The notes under the pieces are model-generated. The model ran no database searches and was not told the origin of the DNA. It saw only the letters and a list, made by a program, of their open reading frames with translations. This document shows, piece by piece, positions 35,116 through 42,081 of a DNA stretch of 44,093 nt. How positions within the stretch are numbered: position 1 is the first letter of the stretch; every line of letters begins with the position of its first letter. Made by a program: the position numbers and the translations under genes. Origin of the DNA: a virus; IMG/VR virus record IMGVR_UViG_3300025759_000178, positions 1 to 44,093 of that record; one strand, 5' to 3'.

Positions 35116-35622
35116 CTATATACGTTTCTTAGATTTCATATTTATCGTACCAGAACCTGACATCGATTTCATTCTTTTTGTTATCGTACCAGAACCTGAC
35201 ATCGTTTTTGGTGCCGTTCTAGTTTTTGTAGGTCTACTTGATGTAGTAGTTTTTGAAAAAGTTTTGCCACCCTTTTTAACTGTCTTTTTTGTTCTTGTGG
35301 ATTTAACACCTACGTCTGTTTTAGAAGATACTTTAGATTTTGCTTTTTTAACTGGTTTATATTTTTTACTAGCATTTGCGCTACTCACTTTTTTGTTAAG
35401 GAACTTTTCTGTTTTCTTTTTTACCTTATCTTCCTGTTTTTTCTCTACCTTATCGTACTTCTCTTTACTAATGCTTTTTACTTTACCTCTTCTATTGGTT
35501 TTACTATAAGTTGTTTTAACTTCAGTTTTTCCATCTTCAACAGGTTTTTTTCTTTTAGGAGCCATTTTAGCACTTCTAGATGATGTTGATTTTTTAGCAG
35601 TTGGTTTTTTTCTAATTGCCAT
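35116..35622 (-). CDS. Histone H1-like lysine-rich protein with an MSGSGTI repeat, 168 aa
   Basis: About a third of residues are Lys or Arg, with Ser/Thr/Ala making up most of the rest (KKPTAKKSTSSRSAK, KKAKSKVSSKTDVG), like eukaryotic H1 tails or bacterial Hc1-type proteins. The C-terminus holds MSGSGTI twice, separated by TKRMKS, encoded by an exact 24-bp direct repeat. DNA condensation in the capsid or in the infected cell is an inference from composition. It lies just after groES. Confidence 0.65.
   Translation of the reverse strand: MAIRKKPTAKKSTSSRSAKMAPKRKKPVEDGKTEVKTTYSKTNRRGKVKSISKEKYDKVEKKQEDKVKKKTEKFLNKKVSSANASKKYKPVKKAKSKVSSKTDVGVKSTRTKKTVKKGGKTFSKTTTSSRPTKTRTAPKTMSGSGTITKRMKSMSGSGTINMKSKKRI
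35142..35204. repeat. Exact 24-bp direct repeat inside the lysine-rich gene
   Basis: Two identical copies at 35142-35165 and 35181-35204, each starting TTATCGTACCAG on the plus strand, spaced 39 bases start to start (13 codons). They encode the MSGSGTI units. Identity at all 24 bases means a recent duplication or gene conversion. Confidence 0.9.
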
Positions 35623-35627
35623 AATTA

Positions 35628-35888
35628 TTATATTACTATTACTATATCTTGTTCTTTAATTACTTTGAACATTTTACTTTCAATTTCAATATTAAAACCA
35701 GCGTGTCTATCATAATAGATTTTATCACCTTTATTTAATAATGTTACATCAGAACCTGGGTTTAATACCTCAGCTTCTTGATATCTAATATCTTCTCGTT
35801 GTTTATCTGACAAGAGTAAACCACCTTTTGTTTCGGTGGTTTTTTCTTGTAGTTCTTTTATTACTATATATTTACCTACTGCTTTCAT
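35628..35888 (-). CDS. groES: Co-chaperonin GroES
   Basis: 86 residues forming the GroES beta-barrel: first strand KYIVIKEL, mobile loop EKTTETKGGLLLSD (residues 15-28) with the GGLLL version of the GGIVL anchor that binds GroEL, then VLNPGSD, KGDKIYYDRHAGFNIEIE and the last strand. Slightly shorter than bacterial GroES (~97). Its start lies inside the end of groEL (17-base overlap), so the order is groEL then groES, the reverse of bacterial operons. It should cap the phage or host GroEL for folding of capsid or tail proteins. Confidence 0.92.
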   Translation of the reverse strand: MKAVGKYIVIKELQEKTTETKGGLLLSDKQREDIRYQEAEVLNPGSDVTLLNKGDKIYYDRHAGFNIEIESKMFKVIKEQDIVIVI

Positions 35889-37422
35889 TTGCTCTTAAAT
35901 TATTAATAACACAATCAGTGGATAATATAGTTGTAGCTACTGAAGCCGCGTTAACTAAAGCACTTTTAGTAACAAGTAATGGATCAATAATCCCTGCTTT
36001 AACCATATTTACTTCTTTTCCTGTAACCACATTTAAACCTTTGTTTTTAACATTGGGATAAACAATTTCAAGACCTGCGTTTGCAAGGATAGTTTCATAA
36101 GGAGCTTTAATTGCTTTTAGCAATACTTTTTCACCTTCAGTCTTAGCCTTTGTATAAACAGACGCATTAAGCAAAGCGATACCTCCTCCTGGAACTATAC
36201 CTTCTTTAATAGCGGCTTTTGTAGCACATATAGCATCTTCTACTCTATCTTTCTTTTCTTTTAACTCTACTTCAGAACTAGCACCAACTTTAACAATAGC
36301 AACCTTACCTGCTAATCTAGCCATTCGCTTTTCTAGTTGAATAACCATGTTAGGGTTTTTTGTTTGCTTTATCTGTTCTTTTAACTCACTTATTATTTTA
36401 TCTATTTCTTCAGAAAAATAATCTTGTTGAATTATAGTTTCAGATGTAGTGCTTACGGCTTTGAAACAACTTCCTAGATGTTCTTCTGTTATAAGATCCA
36501 TATCATCGCCTAAATCCTCATTTATAATAGTAGCACCTGTTATTAAAGATAAGTCTTTTAATGTATTTAACTTGTTTACTCCAAAAACTGGAGCGTCAAC
36601 TACATTAACTTTAATATTGCCTTTCATTTTATTCATGGCTAATGCTGATAAAACAGCTGGCTCCATGTCTGCAATAATCAATAAAGCTTTGTTCTTTTTT
36701 ATAACATATTCTAGTACGCCTTGTATTTGCCTTATGTTATCTATCTTGTTTTCTACAATTAATACTAGAGCGTTATCTAATTCTGCTATACCTCTGTCAT
36801 TATTAGTGATAAAGTGAGGATTTTTAAAACCTTTGTCGTATTGAGCTCCATCTACTACTTCTACAACTGTTTTTGGAGCATCGTGTGTTTCCATCATTAC
36901 AACACCAGTCTCGTCAACGGCTTTAAATGCATCAGCAATAATTCGTCCAAGTTCTGTATCATTATTCGCGGATATCGATGCAACTTGGTGGATTGACTCG
37001 CCTGTTACTTCTATTGATATTTTTTCTAAATATTTTATTACAGAATCAACAGCTTTGTTAACGCCTTCTTTAATTGCTCTTATATCTGTTTTTGAGCTTT
37101 TATATGCTTCAGTTAATATAGCGTGTGCTAATACTGTCGATGTTGTAGTTCCATCACCAGCTTCTTTAACGGTTTTTCTAGCTGCTTCTTTTAAAAGCTT
37201 AGCACCCATATTTTCTACTGGATCTAGCAATATAATACTATCTGCTACTGTTACTCCGTCTTTAGTTATTTGAGGGTTTCCTGCGCCGTCTTCTAGTATA
37301 ACACACTTGCCGCTAGCTCCTAAAGTAGAGCTAACAGCTTTAGTGAGTTTCTCTATACCGCTAAATATAGCGGATTTAGCGTCTTCACCGAAGTTAAGAT
37401 GCTTTACTATTGTTTCGTTCAT
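35872..37422 (-). CDS. groEL: Chaperonin GroEL (phage-encoded)
   Basis: 516 residues with the full chaperonin plan. ATP-site residues are present: D55 in QITKDGVTVAD, GDGTTT with D90, the hydrolysis aspartate D396 in RVEDA (E. coli D52, D87, D398) and PGGGIALL at ~411-418. The apical domain holds YDKGFKNPHFITN where GroES and substrates dock. It is ~30 residues shorter than E. coli GroEL and lacks the C-terminal GGM tail. Phage GroELs are known but uncommon; folding of large virion proteins is the expected role. The start has no Shine-Dalgarno. Confidence 0.93.
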   Translation of the reverse strand: MNETIVKHLNFGEDAKSAIFSGIEKLTKAVSSTLGASGKCVILEDGAGNPQITKDGVTVADSIILLDPVENMGAKLLKEAARKTVKEAGDGTTTSTVLAHAILTEAYKSSKTDIRAIKEGVNKAVDSVIKYLEKISIEVTGESIHQVASISANNDTELGRIIADAFKAVDETGVVMMETHDAPKTVVEVVDGAQYDKGFKNPHFITNNDRGIAELDNALVLIVENKIDNIRQIQGVLEYVIKKNKALLIIADMEPAVLSALAMNKMKGNIKVNVVDAPVFGVNKLNTLKDLSLITGATIINEDLGDDMDLITEEHLGSCFKAVSTTSETIIQQDYFSEEIDKIISELKEQIKQTKNPNMVIQLEKRMARLAGKVAIVKVGASSEVELKEKKDRVEDAICATKAAIKEGIVPGGGIALLNASVYTKAKTEGEKVLLKAIKAPYETILANAGLEIVYPNVKNKGLNVVTGKEVNMVKAGIIDPLLVTKSALVNAASVATTILSTDCVINNLRANESSR

Positions 37423-37450
37423 TTGATTTAATTAAATTAGATTTGGTTTT

Positions 37451-37738
37451 TTACTCGAATGTTTTGACCACTTTTGGTCCTTTTAAAAATTCTAGCTTTT
37501 TAGAGTAATGCTCTATAGAAGCATCTATAGCTTGTTCAGCTCCTTGTATTGTTTCTCTTCTAGTCACGTCTATCCATTCTTCTTCTTCTGGATGTAAATA
37601 CTCTGTTTGTAAAAATCCATTTGGTAACTGAACAATTCTCCAATTGCTCTTTGTGGTTATATGTTTCCAAAGGTTGATCATTCTTTGATCTGGTCGTGTA
37701 GCAGAGGTAAAATCTCTACTGGTGTATAAAAACGTCAT
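37451..37738 (-). CDS. Small phage protein, 95 aa
   Basis: Function unknown. Contains NLWKHITTKSNWRIVQLPNGFLQTEYLHPEEEEWIDVTRR, reading as a beta-hairpin pair, and a helical C-terminus (GAEQAIDASIEHYSKKLEFLKG). I recall this small domain from other phages without a function. It lies 28 bases upstream of groEL. Confidence 0.65.
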   Translation of the reverse strand: MTFLYTSRDFTSATRPDQRMINLWKHITTKSNWRIVQLPNGFLQTEYLHPEEEEWIDVTRRETIQGAEQAIDASIEHYSKKLEFLKGPKVVKTFE

Positions 37739-37773
37739 AGTATTTGGTTTTAGTTAAACGTTTGGTTATTTAT

Positions 37774-37789
37774 ACTATCACATGATAGT
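37774..37789. other. Short intergenic hairpin
   Basis: ACTATC (37774-37779), loop ACAT, GATAGT (37784-37789), in the 59-base gap between the 466-aa fibre-like gene and the 95-aa gene. On both sides lie AAATAACC-type direct repeats. No T-run follows, so termination is doubtful; it may be a processing or stability element. Confidence 0.4.
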
Positions 37790-37797
37790 TCGGTTAT

Positions 37798-39198
37798 TTA
37801 GTGATTAAGGCTTTGAGTAGCTAACATAATTCCCAAGATTCCTGCTCCTGGGTCTGGTTCTTTAACACAGTACAAGTCATATACTTCATAAATAAATCCT
37901 GTACCTGGTGTTGCAATTTGACTTCCTTGTCCCACATTACCATCAGTTGAGTTAGGGAATTTAACCAAACCATCCTGATAAAATAAGTTCAATTTAAAAC
38001 CTGGCTCTTGGTAAAAAGCTATAAATTTATAAGTAGCTCCTACAACTGCATTAGTTATGTTTATATCAACTGATTGATATAAATCAAAAAAGTTGTTGTT
38101 TGCTCTTCTTACATCTAAATCAACTTTTGTTGGAGGAGCTGGCCAACCTGTATCACCATCTGGTGTAGTTCCAGTAGTTGAAACTTCCCAATTATCTTGC
38201 TTTAAATTTAAGGTTCCTCTTTCCATACTAACGCTAGTTGGAGCTGCCGTTGGTTTAGACTCTCCAAAGTCAACACCACCAGCTACTGAAATAGTAAGTT
38301 CTCCAGGTGCTTCTGGTCCCAGTGGTTGTGACGCCAGTATACTCCATTTATTCTCGTTACCTATGTTTGTGATCCAACTATTGTCAAAAACTAAGTTTGA
38401 ATTAGCTACATTAGTATTTTGACTGACTGTTTGTTTCCATTCTACACCTTGAGCAGCTGCACTGTTTGCTGTTAATACATAATCATTTGTGCCTACTGAT
38501 AATACACTAGATGAATTAGCTGAATTACCAACAAAAATACTACCTTTATTTAAATTAGGAGTGGCATTAGTTCTACCTATTGCAGTTACTTGAATACTAC
38601 CAGATGACCCAGGGCTATTTTTAATTATTATACCAACGTTTTGTATTAAACCTGTTTCTCCAGTTGGAGTATCTGTAGTTATACCTGGTATACTTCCTAG
38701 AAAATCACCACCAACATATAATATAGAAGCTTCTGCAGGTGATCCTTCTATACCCGCTGTGTTAATACCATCTAGTATTCCGGATATTATCATTTCACCT
38801 GTAGATCCAATTCCTATTTCCTCATTGGCTAATCCAGAAACGGGCATTAAGTTTGCGTCTGACGAAAGTGCTACATCTACTGTTGGAACTATTCCACTAA
38901 CACCTGTTATGTGTAGCGGTTGGCCTTTTTGTATTACTGAACCTGTTTCGTTTTTTACTGTCTCAACTAGTCTACTTCCATCTGCTGTCGATGTTATTGT
39001 AACATCACCTGTACCAGTAACAGGATCTATAGCTATATTTTGACCAGCTATAATACTACTAACCCCAGAAACAGTTGCGCCTCTTATGTCACTTATCAAT
39101 ACTTGCTTAGTCTTCTTGCCATCTTCAGAATCAGATATTAGTATTAAATCATTATTAGCAGGATTACTTTTTTTAGGATATGTATATATTATAGGCAT
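37798..39198 (-). CDS. Tail fibre/appendage-type protein, 466 aa
   Basis: The N-terminus MPIIYTYPKKSNPANNDLILISDSEDGKKTKQ is a common anchor of marine phage appendages. Residues ~80-220 (VKNETGSVIQKGQPLHITGVSG, LANEEIGIGSTGEMIISGILDGIN, GLIQNVGIIIKN, AIGRTNATPNLNKGSIFVGN) form a repeated beta module I recall from many uncultured marine phage fibres. The C-terminal part (residues ~290-466) is unlike the 412-aa fibre and may be a separate receptor or assembly domain. It lies far from the other tail genes, upstream of groEL. Confidence 0.7.
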   Translation of the reverse strand: MPIIYTYPKKSNPANNDLILISDSEDGKKTKQVLISDIRGATVSGVSSIIAGQNIAIDPVTGTGDVTITSTADGSRLVETVKNETGSVIQKGQPLHITGVSGIVPTVDVALSSDANLMPVSGLANEEIGIGSTGEMIISGILDGINTAGIEGSPAEASILYVGGDFLGSIPGITTDTPTGETGLIQNVGIIIKNSPGSSGSIQVTAIGRTNATPNLNKGSIFVGNSANSSSVLSVGTNDYVLTANSAAAQGVEWKQTVSQNTNVANSNLVFDNSWITNIGNENKWSILASQPLGPEAPGELTISVAGGVDFGESKPTAAPTSVSMERGTLNLKQDNWEVSTTGTTPDGDTGWPAPPTKVDLDVRRANNNFFDLYQSVDINITNAVVGATYKFIAFYQEPGFKLNLFYQDGLVKFPNSTDGNVGQGSQIATPGTGFIYEVYDLYCVKEPDPGAGILGIMLATQSLNH

Positions 39199-39201
39199 AA
39201 T

Positions 39202-40047
39202 TTAAAATTTTGCTTTTATTGTTCTTTTTCCTCTTTTAACTTTCTTTTCAGCCTTTACAGTCTCAGATTTTGTGTATTTAGGTTTTCCTTTTGGCTTTTG
39301 GCTTTTTGACTTAGGTTTTTGAGGTTTAGGACCTTCCTTAGTTACAACTGGTGGTTTAACAGGTCCACCAGCTTTTGATGATATTGTTCCTAAATGAGCT
39401 TCTTTTAATGCCATATCTCTTTCAGATGGTTTAAATGATCCTGTTGTTTTTGCAGGACTCATTTCAATTGCGTCTAAAAGCGCTGGTCCTTCAAAGCCTT
39501 TTTTCATTTTCCCAGCTAAAGGTTGTTTAATTTTAGGAGCAGTCATGCTAGGTGCTTTGCTCACAGAACCTATTGGTGTTTTTACAGCTGATTGTGCTAT
39601 TCTTGTTCCTAAATCAGCTGATAATCCTTTTTGTATAGTTTGCTTCATCATAGCGTTCATAGCTTTAGTATTACCTAAAGGTTTAGTTGATCCCTGAAAT
39701 CTTTGCAAATTTAGCTTATCTTGCTCTTCAAGATTAAATCTATTTCTTGATAAAAATTCAGTGTTAATAGGTTCTATAATTGGAGTGTTAAGAGCAGGTG
39801 CACTTCCACCTTTGTCCATTTTCTTATATCTCTTCTTAATATCCTTTTTGCTTTGCGTATAGTCGAAGCCAGAATCATTAGATCTATTAACTACAGGGTT
39901 TTCTGTAATTAAGTTTTTTCTTTCTTGCTTAGCTGATTCTCTACTAGCTTTTTTAGCGCCTTTCATAGGTTTAGGTCCTTTACCTGATCTACGACCTTTG
40001 TTACCCATGTCGTCTTTTTGTCTTTTTGGTTTATCTCCGTATGCCAT
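39202..40047 (-). CDS. Basic low-complexity protein, 281 aa
   Basis: Function unknown. Very basic with Gly/Pro/Ser: GDKPKRQKDDMGNKGRRSGKGPKPMKGAKK at the start and KPKSKSQKPKGKPKYTKSETVKAEKKVKRGKRT at the end. The middle (NTEFLSRNRFNLEEQDKLNLQRFQGSTKPLG and AMMKQTIQKGLSADLGTRIAQSA) has short helices. Mostly disordered. A DNA-binding virion or cargo protein is possible. Confidence 0.6.
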   Translation of the reverse strand: MAYGDKPKRQKDDMGNKGRRSGKGPKPMKGAKKASRESAKQERKNLITENPVVNRSNDSGFDYTQSKKDIKKRYKKMDKGGSAPALNTPIIEPINTEFLSRNRFNLEEQDKLNLQRFQGSTKPLGNTKAMNAMMKQTIQKGLSADLGTRIAQSAVKTPIGSVSKAPSMTAPKIKQPLAGKMKKGFEGPALLDAIEMSPAKTTGSFKPSERDMALKEAHLGTISSKAGGPVKPPVVTKEGPKPQKPKSKSQKPKGKPKYTKSETVKAEKKVKRGKRTIKAKF

Positions 40048-40049
40048 AG

Positions 40050-40316
40050 TTATAATTTTTTTAATTGATCTCCAATTTTGACATTTAATTCGTTCACTAA
40101 TTTATTCATTCTATCTTTTGAAGCTCTACTTCCTGTGGCTTTTTGAGGTTTGTTAAATGATTTGCGTAGTTTTTTAGCTTCTTGTTTTGTAGTCATTCCT
40201 AAACCTCTACCCATGTATACATTAGTTCCTTTTTCCTCTCCTCGAGCGAATTGTCTTTTAAATCTGTTATTCTTAATCTTTTTAACAGCTTCCTTTATTT
40301 TTCCTTTTCCTGGCAT
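40050..40316 (-). CDS. Small basic protein, 88 aa
   Basis: Function unknown. Basic helical segments (KIKEAVKKIKNNRFKRQFARGEEKG and TKQEAKKLRKSFNKPQKATGSRAS) and an amphipathic end (MNKLVNELNVKIGDQLKKL). Two bases separate its stop from the next ATG. It may bind nucleic acid. Confidence 0.6.
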   Translation of the reverse strand: MPGKGKIKEAVKKIKNNRFKRQFARGEEKGTNVYMGRGLGMTTKQEAKKLRKSFNKPQKATGSRASKDRMNKLVNELNVKIGDQLKKL

Positions 40317-40326
40317 AATATATATT

Positions 40327-40542
40327 TTAAGATCTTGAACCCATATGTTTCATTACTTTACTTCTCGAATGCCTATGATAAGCATCATCGTGTGCATCTC
40401 TTTTTAAAGCATGTGCGTGATCGAAATCATTTTCAGCATTTGCCATTTTTCCGTGAGCAGCTTCGTATCTACCGTCAGCTTTTAGTTTTTTCTCGTGAGA
40501 GTAGTCGTCCATTGCCGCTTCTTTGTCTTGATATTTGTTCAT
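40327..40542 (-). CDS. First gene of the left arm: small His-rich protein, 71 aa
   Basis: I choose the ATG at 40542 (MNKYQDKEAAMDDYSHEKK); a longer frame from 40644 adds a hydrophobic, AT-driven leader through the intergenic region and is unlikely. The C-terminal half is rich in His, Asp and Ala (NDFDHAHALKRDAHDDAYHRHSRSK), an amphipathic helix that could bind metal. It is the promoter-proximal gene of the minus-strand block. Function unknown. Confidence 0.6.
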   Translation of the reverse strand: MNKYQDKEAAMDDYSHEKKLKADGRYEAAHGKMANAENDFDHAHALKRDAHDDAYHRHSRSKVMKHMGSRS

Positions 40543-40590
40543 AATTGCAATTATTTTGAATATTTTTAGTTTTATACGTATAATATAGTT

Positions 40591-40604
40591 ATTTACAGGT
40601 AAAT
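40591..40604. promoter_or_regulatory. Palindrome upstream of the left-arm block (possible operator)
   Basis: ATTTAC-AG-GTAAAT, a perfect inverted repeat about 50 bases upstream of the first left-arm ATG, with a third half-site ATTTAC at 40611-40616. Location and spacing suit an operator or promoter-proximal control site for the minus-strand block. No clear minus-strand promoter of known type could be assigned beside it. Confidence 0.35.
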
Positions 40605-40638
40605 AGATAAATTTACTTAAAAAAATAAGGGTACACTG

Positions 40639-40681
40639 TGACAATAGGGTACTACTCTTACTATTTAACAGGCTTATGTCA
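40639..40681. repeat. 43-nt repeat element, copy 1 (partly paired hairpin)
   Basis: Same length as, and identical at 31 of 43 positions by my hand count to, the element at 41308-41350. Shared parts are the terminal TGACA/TGTCA, TAG, TACTCTTA and TTAACA. In this copy only the ends and a few internal pairs remain, so it folds less well. It lies in the divergent control region. Confidence 0.6.
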
Positions 40682-40788
40682 CTATTTTTATGGCCCGGCT
40701 TAGATATATAGATATTTTTTGCTATGCTATAAAATTTTATTTTGTTTTTTTAAAAAAAATTGCATTTATATTTTGGCCCCTACGTGTT

Positions 40789-40854
40789 TTTTGACGTTTT
40801 GTATTGACATTTTTTACGTTTTCGATATAATATTTCGCATGTTTTACGTTTTTG
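40789..40854 (+). promoter_or_regulatory. Right-arm start region: TTGACA/TATAAT promoter and three ACGTTTT repeats
   Basis: TTGACA (40804-40809) and TATAAT (40826-40831) are perfect sigma70 boxes 16 bases apart, pointing into the right arm. Three copies of TTTT(G)ACGTTTT lie at 40789-40801, 40812-40824 and 40842-40854. TACGTTTT also resembles the Bacteroidota -7 box (TAnnTTTG), with a TTTG at 40790-40793 in a reasonable -33 position for the second copy. Either could be the host-polymerase early promoter. The 40543-40868 stretch holds no supported gene; the rest is A/T-rich sequence with a T7A8 block near 40744-40760. Confidence 0.5.
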
Positions 40855-40868
40855 TTTGAGTTATAAAA

Positions 40869-40893
40869 TAAATACGATGTAATGAAGATAATA
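40869..40893 (+). promoter_or_regulatory. T7-like phage promoter, copy 1
   Basis: TAAATACGA, nine bases (TGTAATGAA), GATAATA. AATACGA is identical to positions -16 to -10 of the T7 promoter, and the G of GATAATA lies exactly where T7 starts transcription. It precedes the 24-residue membrane peptide gene. Predicted start is G40887. Confidence 0.75.
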
Positions 40894-40918
40894 ATAATGA
40901 ATTTAAAATCTAATAACA

Positions 40919-40993
40919 ATGAATAAATTAAAATTAACTTTAACATTAACATTTCTAACTTACTTTACATTACTAATAAACTTAGCATTATAA
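40919..40993 (+). CDS. Hydrophobic membrane peptide, 24 aa
   Basis: ATG at 40919, stop 40991-40993. The sequence MNKLKLTLTLTFLTYFTLLI and NLAL is one transmembrane helix after two lysines. It lies between promoter copies 1 and 2, with its stop two bases before copy 2. A nine-codon frame from 40898 overlaps its start. The gene is supported by placement and composition only; two similar micro-genes follow downstream. Confidence 0.45.
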   Translation: MNKLKLTLTLTFLTYFTLLINLAL

Positions 40994-40995
40994 AA

Positions 40996-41020
40996 TAAAT
41001 ACGACTACAATAAGATAATA
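40996..41020 (+). promoter_or_regulatory. T7-like phage promoter, copy 2
   Basis: TAAATACGA, nine bases (CTACAATAA), GATAATA. This copy is closest to the T7 consensus: AATACGACT is shared. The 15 bases ending in ATACGA are identical to those of copy 1. Predicted start is G41014, 49 bases before the ATG at 41063. Confidence 0.8.
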
Positions 41021-41062
41021 ACAATAACTAAACTAAATTAATAATAAATAAATAAATAAACT

Positions 41063-41299
41063 ATGAAAACTAATAACTTAACTACTAAAAGATTTGTAAT
41101 CAGAAAGTCACTAATAGGTACTAATACAGTAATCACTTTCACTAACAAAAAAGATATTACATTCACTTATGATCATGATGAAATCTACTCAACATTTCAA
41201 GAAAAGTTTGAATCAATGAAGTGTTTTCAAGAATACAAATCTTATACTAACTCTAATACTGTTCCAGCTTTCGCTAGAAACTTAGCAGAGATATCATAA
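41063..41299 (+). CDS. Right-arm orphan protein with DEIYSTF motif, 78 aa
   Basis: Function unknown. A beta-rich N-terminus (RFVIRKSLIGTNTVITFTNKKDITFTYDHDE) leads to DEIYSTF (39-45) and a helical end. The same FTY...DE[IV]YSTF pattern occurs in the 90-aa protein at 43074, so the two look like paralogues. It is led by an A-rich AAACTATG context, and a strong hairpin begins eight bases after its stop. Confidence 0.7.
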   Translation: MKTNNLTTKRFVIRKSLIGTNTVITFTNKKDITFTYDHDEIYSTFQEKFESMKCFQEYKSYTNSNTVPAFARNLAEIS

Positions 41300-41307
41300 G
41301 TAACATG

Positions 41308-41350
41308 TGACAGTAGCCTGTTACTCTTATATATTAACAAGCTATTGTCA
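41308..41350 (+). other. 43-nt hairpin element, copy 2 (strong 16-bp stem)
   Basis: The arm TGACAGTAGCCTGTTA pairs with TAACAAGCTATTGTCA (one C/A mismatch and one G-U), loop CTCTTATATAT. It follows the 78-aa stop by eight bases. No U-tract follows, so a Rho-independent terminator is unlikely; an RNase III-type processing site or structured RNA fits better. It is related to the element at 40639-40681. Confidence 0.7.
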
Positions 41351-41393
41351 TACTATACTTATATGAATAACTATACATACTAATGTAAGTTAT

Positions 41394-41407
41394 CGCGAGT
41401 CATCGCG
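41394..41407 (+). other. Small GC-rich hairpin
   Basis: CGCGA, loop GTCA, TCGCG, in a non-coding stretch otherwise over 70 percent A/T. The interval 41351-41465 holds no other supported feature. The conserved GC content suggests an RNA or protein-binding element of unknown role. Confidence 0.5.
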
Positions 41408-41465
41408 CAGCACTACAACACTAAAAATAATTAATAAATAAATATACACCTTTAAAAAAACTATT

Positions 41466-41555
41466 ATGAATAAATTTAAAATACAAGAAAGACTAACTTA
41501 TATATTCTTAGCAACATGGTCACTCGGCATAATTATACTAATGATTATAAATTAA
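41466..41555 (+). CDS. Single-span membrane peptide, 29 aa
   Basis: ATG at 41466. The sequence starts MNKFKIQERLTYIFLATW and ends in SLGIIILMIIN: a basic amphipathic start then one transmembrane helix (~residues 12-28). The stop TAA (41553-41555) forms the first three bases of promoter copy 3. Function unknown; tiny phage membrane proteins often target host envelope or proteases. Confidence 0.55.
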   Translation: MNKFKIQERLTYIFLATWSLGIIILMIIN

Positions 41556-41577
41556 ATACGATCAAGTAAAGATAATA
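41553..41577 (+). promoter_or_regulatory. T7-like phage promoter, copy 3
   Basis: TAAATACGA, nine bases (TCAAGTAAA), GATAATA. Overlaps the stop codon of the 29-aa gene. Predicted start is G41571. The 91-base leader to the ATG at 41669 contains a possible hairpin with ACATG (41589-41593) and CATGT (41615-41619). Confidence 0.75.
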
Positions 41578-41668
41578 TAATAAACAAAACATGTAGTTGA
41601 TAGTCATACTTTAGCATGTATAAATAAAACGAACACTTGACTCAGCACAAAACTTTAAAATTATAACT

Positions 41669-41857
41669 ATGTTAGAACTAGAATTTATACCAACTAATCA
41701 AAATGAAGATTCAACCTTTGTTCAAATGAATGAGAATACTTATGATGAAATAAAAGACATCTTTGACTTTATGGAAAATGAGTTTGAGTCAACTGACTTT
41801 GAAAAGTATATAATATGGGATGGTGATTCTATTCTTGACATCAAACACTTAAACTAA
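41669..41857 (+). CDS. Small acidic protein, 62 aa
   Basis: Function unknown. Very acidic (Asp/Glu about a third of residues; YDEIKDIFDFMENEFESTDFEKY), possibly a DNA-mimic or inhibitor type, but no such family is recognised. Its leader starts at promoter copy 3. Start context is TATAACTATG. Confidence 0.6.
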   Translation: MLELEFIPTNQNEDSTFVQMNENTYDEIKDIFDFMENEFESTDFEKYIIWDGDSILDIKHLN

Positions 41858-41883
41858 TTAATAACTAATAAAAATAAATAACT

Positions 41884-42081
41884 ATGTATAATCCTAACTC
41901 ACCAAGTAATTGGTCATGGTCTAAAGCATTCTCAGAAATGGAAAAGACTATAAACAGATCTGAACTCGAACAGCAAATAATAAATCACTCACATAACTAT
42001 GATGGTGGTGTAAAGAAGTTCACTGAACTAACTGAAGCTCAAAAAGATGATCACTACGAAATATTAACTCAAATACTATGA
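41884..42081 (+). CDS. Small right-arm protein, 65 aa
   Basis: Function unknown. Hydrophilic with Trp-rich start (NSPSNWSWSKAFSEMEKTINRSELEQQII) and HSHNYDGG. Its stop overlaps the next ATG as ATGA. Start context is AAATAACTATG. Confidence 0.6.
   Translation: MYNPNSPSNWSWSKAFSEMEKTINRSELEQQIINHSHNYDGGVKKFTELTEAQKDDHYEILTQIL

Noticed and set aside
40737-40952. A 71-codon minus-strand frame across the divergent control region
   Set aside because: It is AT-driven, overlaps two promoter elements and the plus-strand micro-gene, and its composition (Ile/Phe/Lys/Asn runs) is that of non-coding AT-rich DNA.
41589-41619. ACATG/CATGT hairpin in the leader of the acidic gene, tested as a second hammerhead
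   Set aside because: No CTGANGA or GAAA core is present; only a short stem remains.
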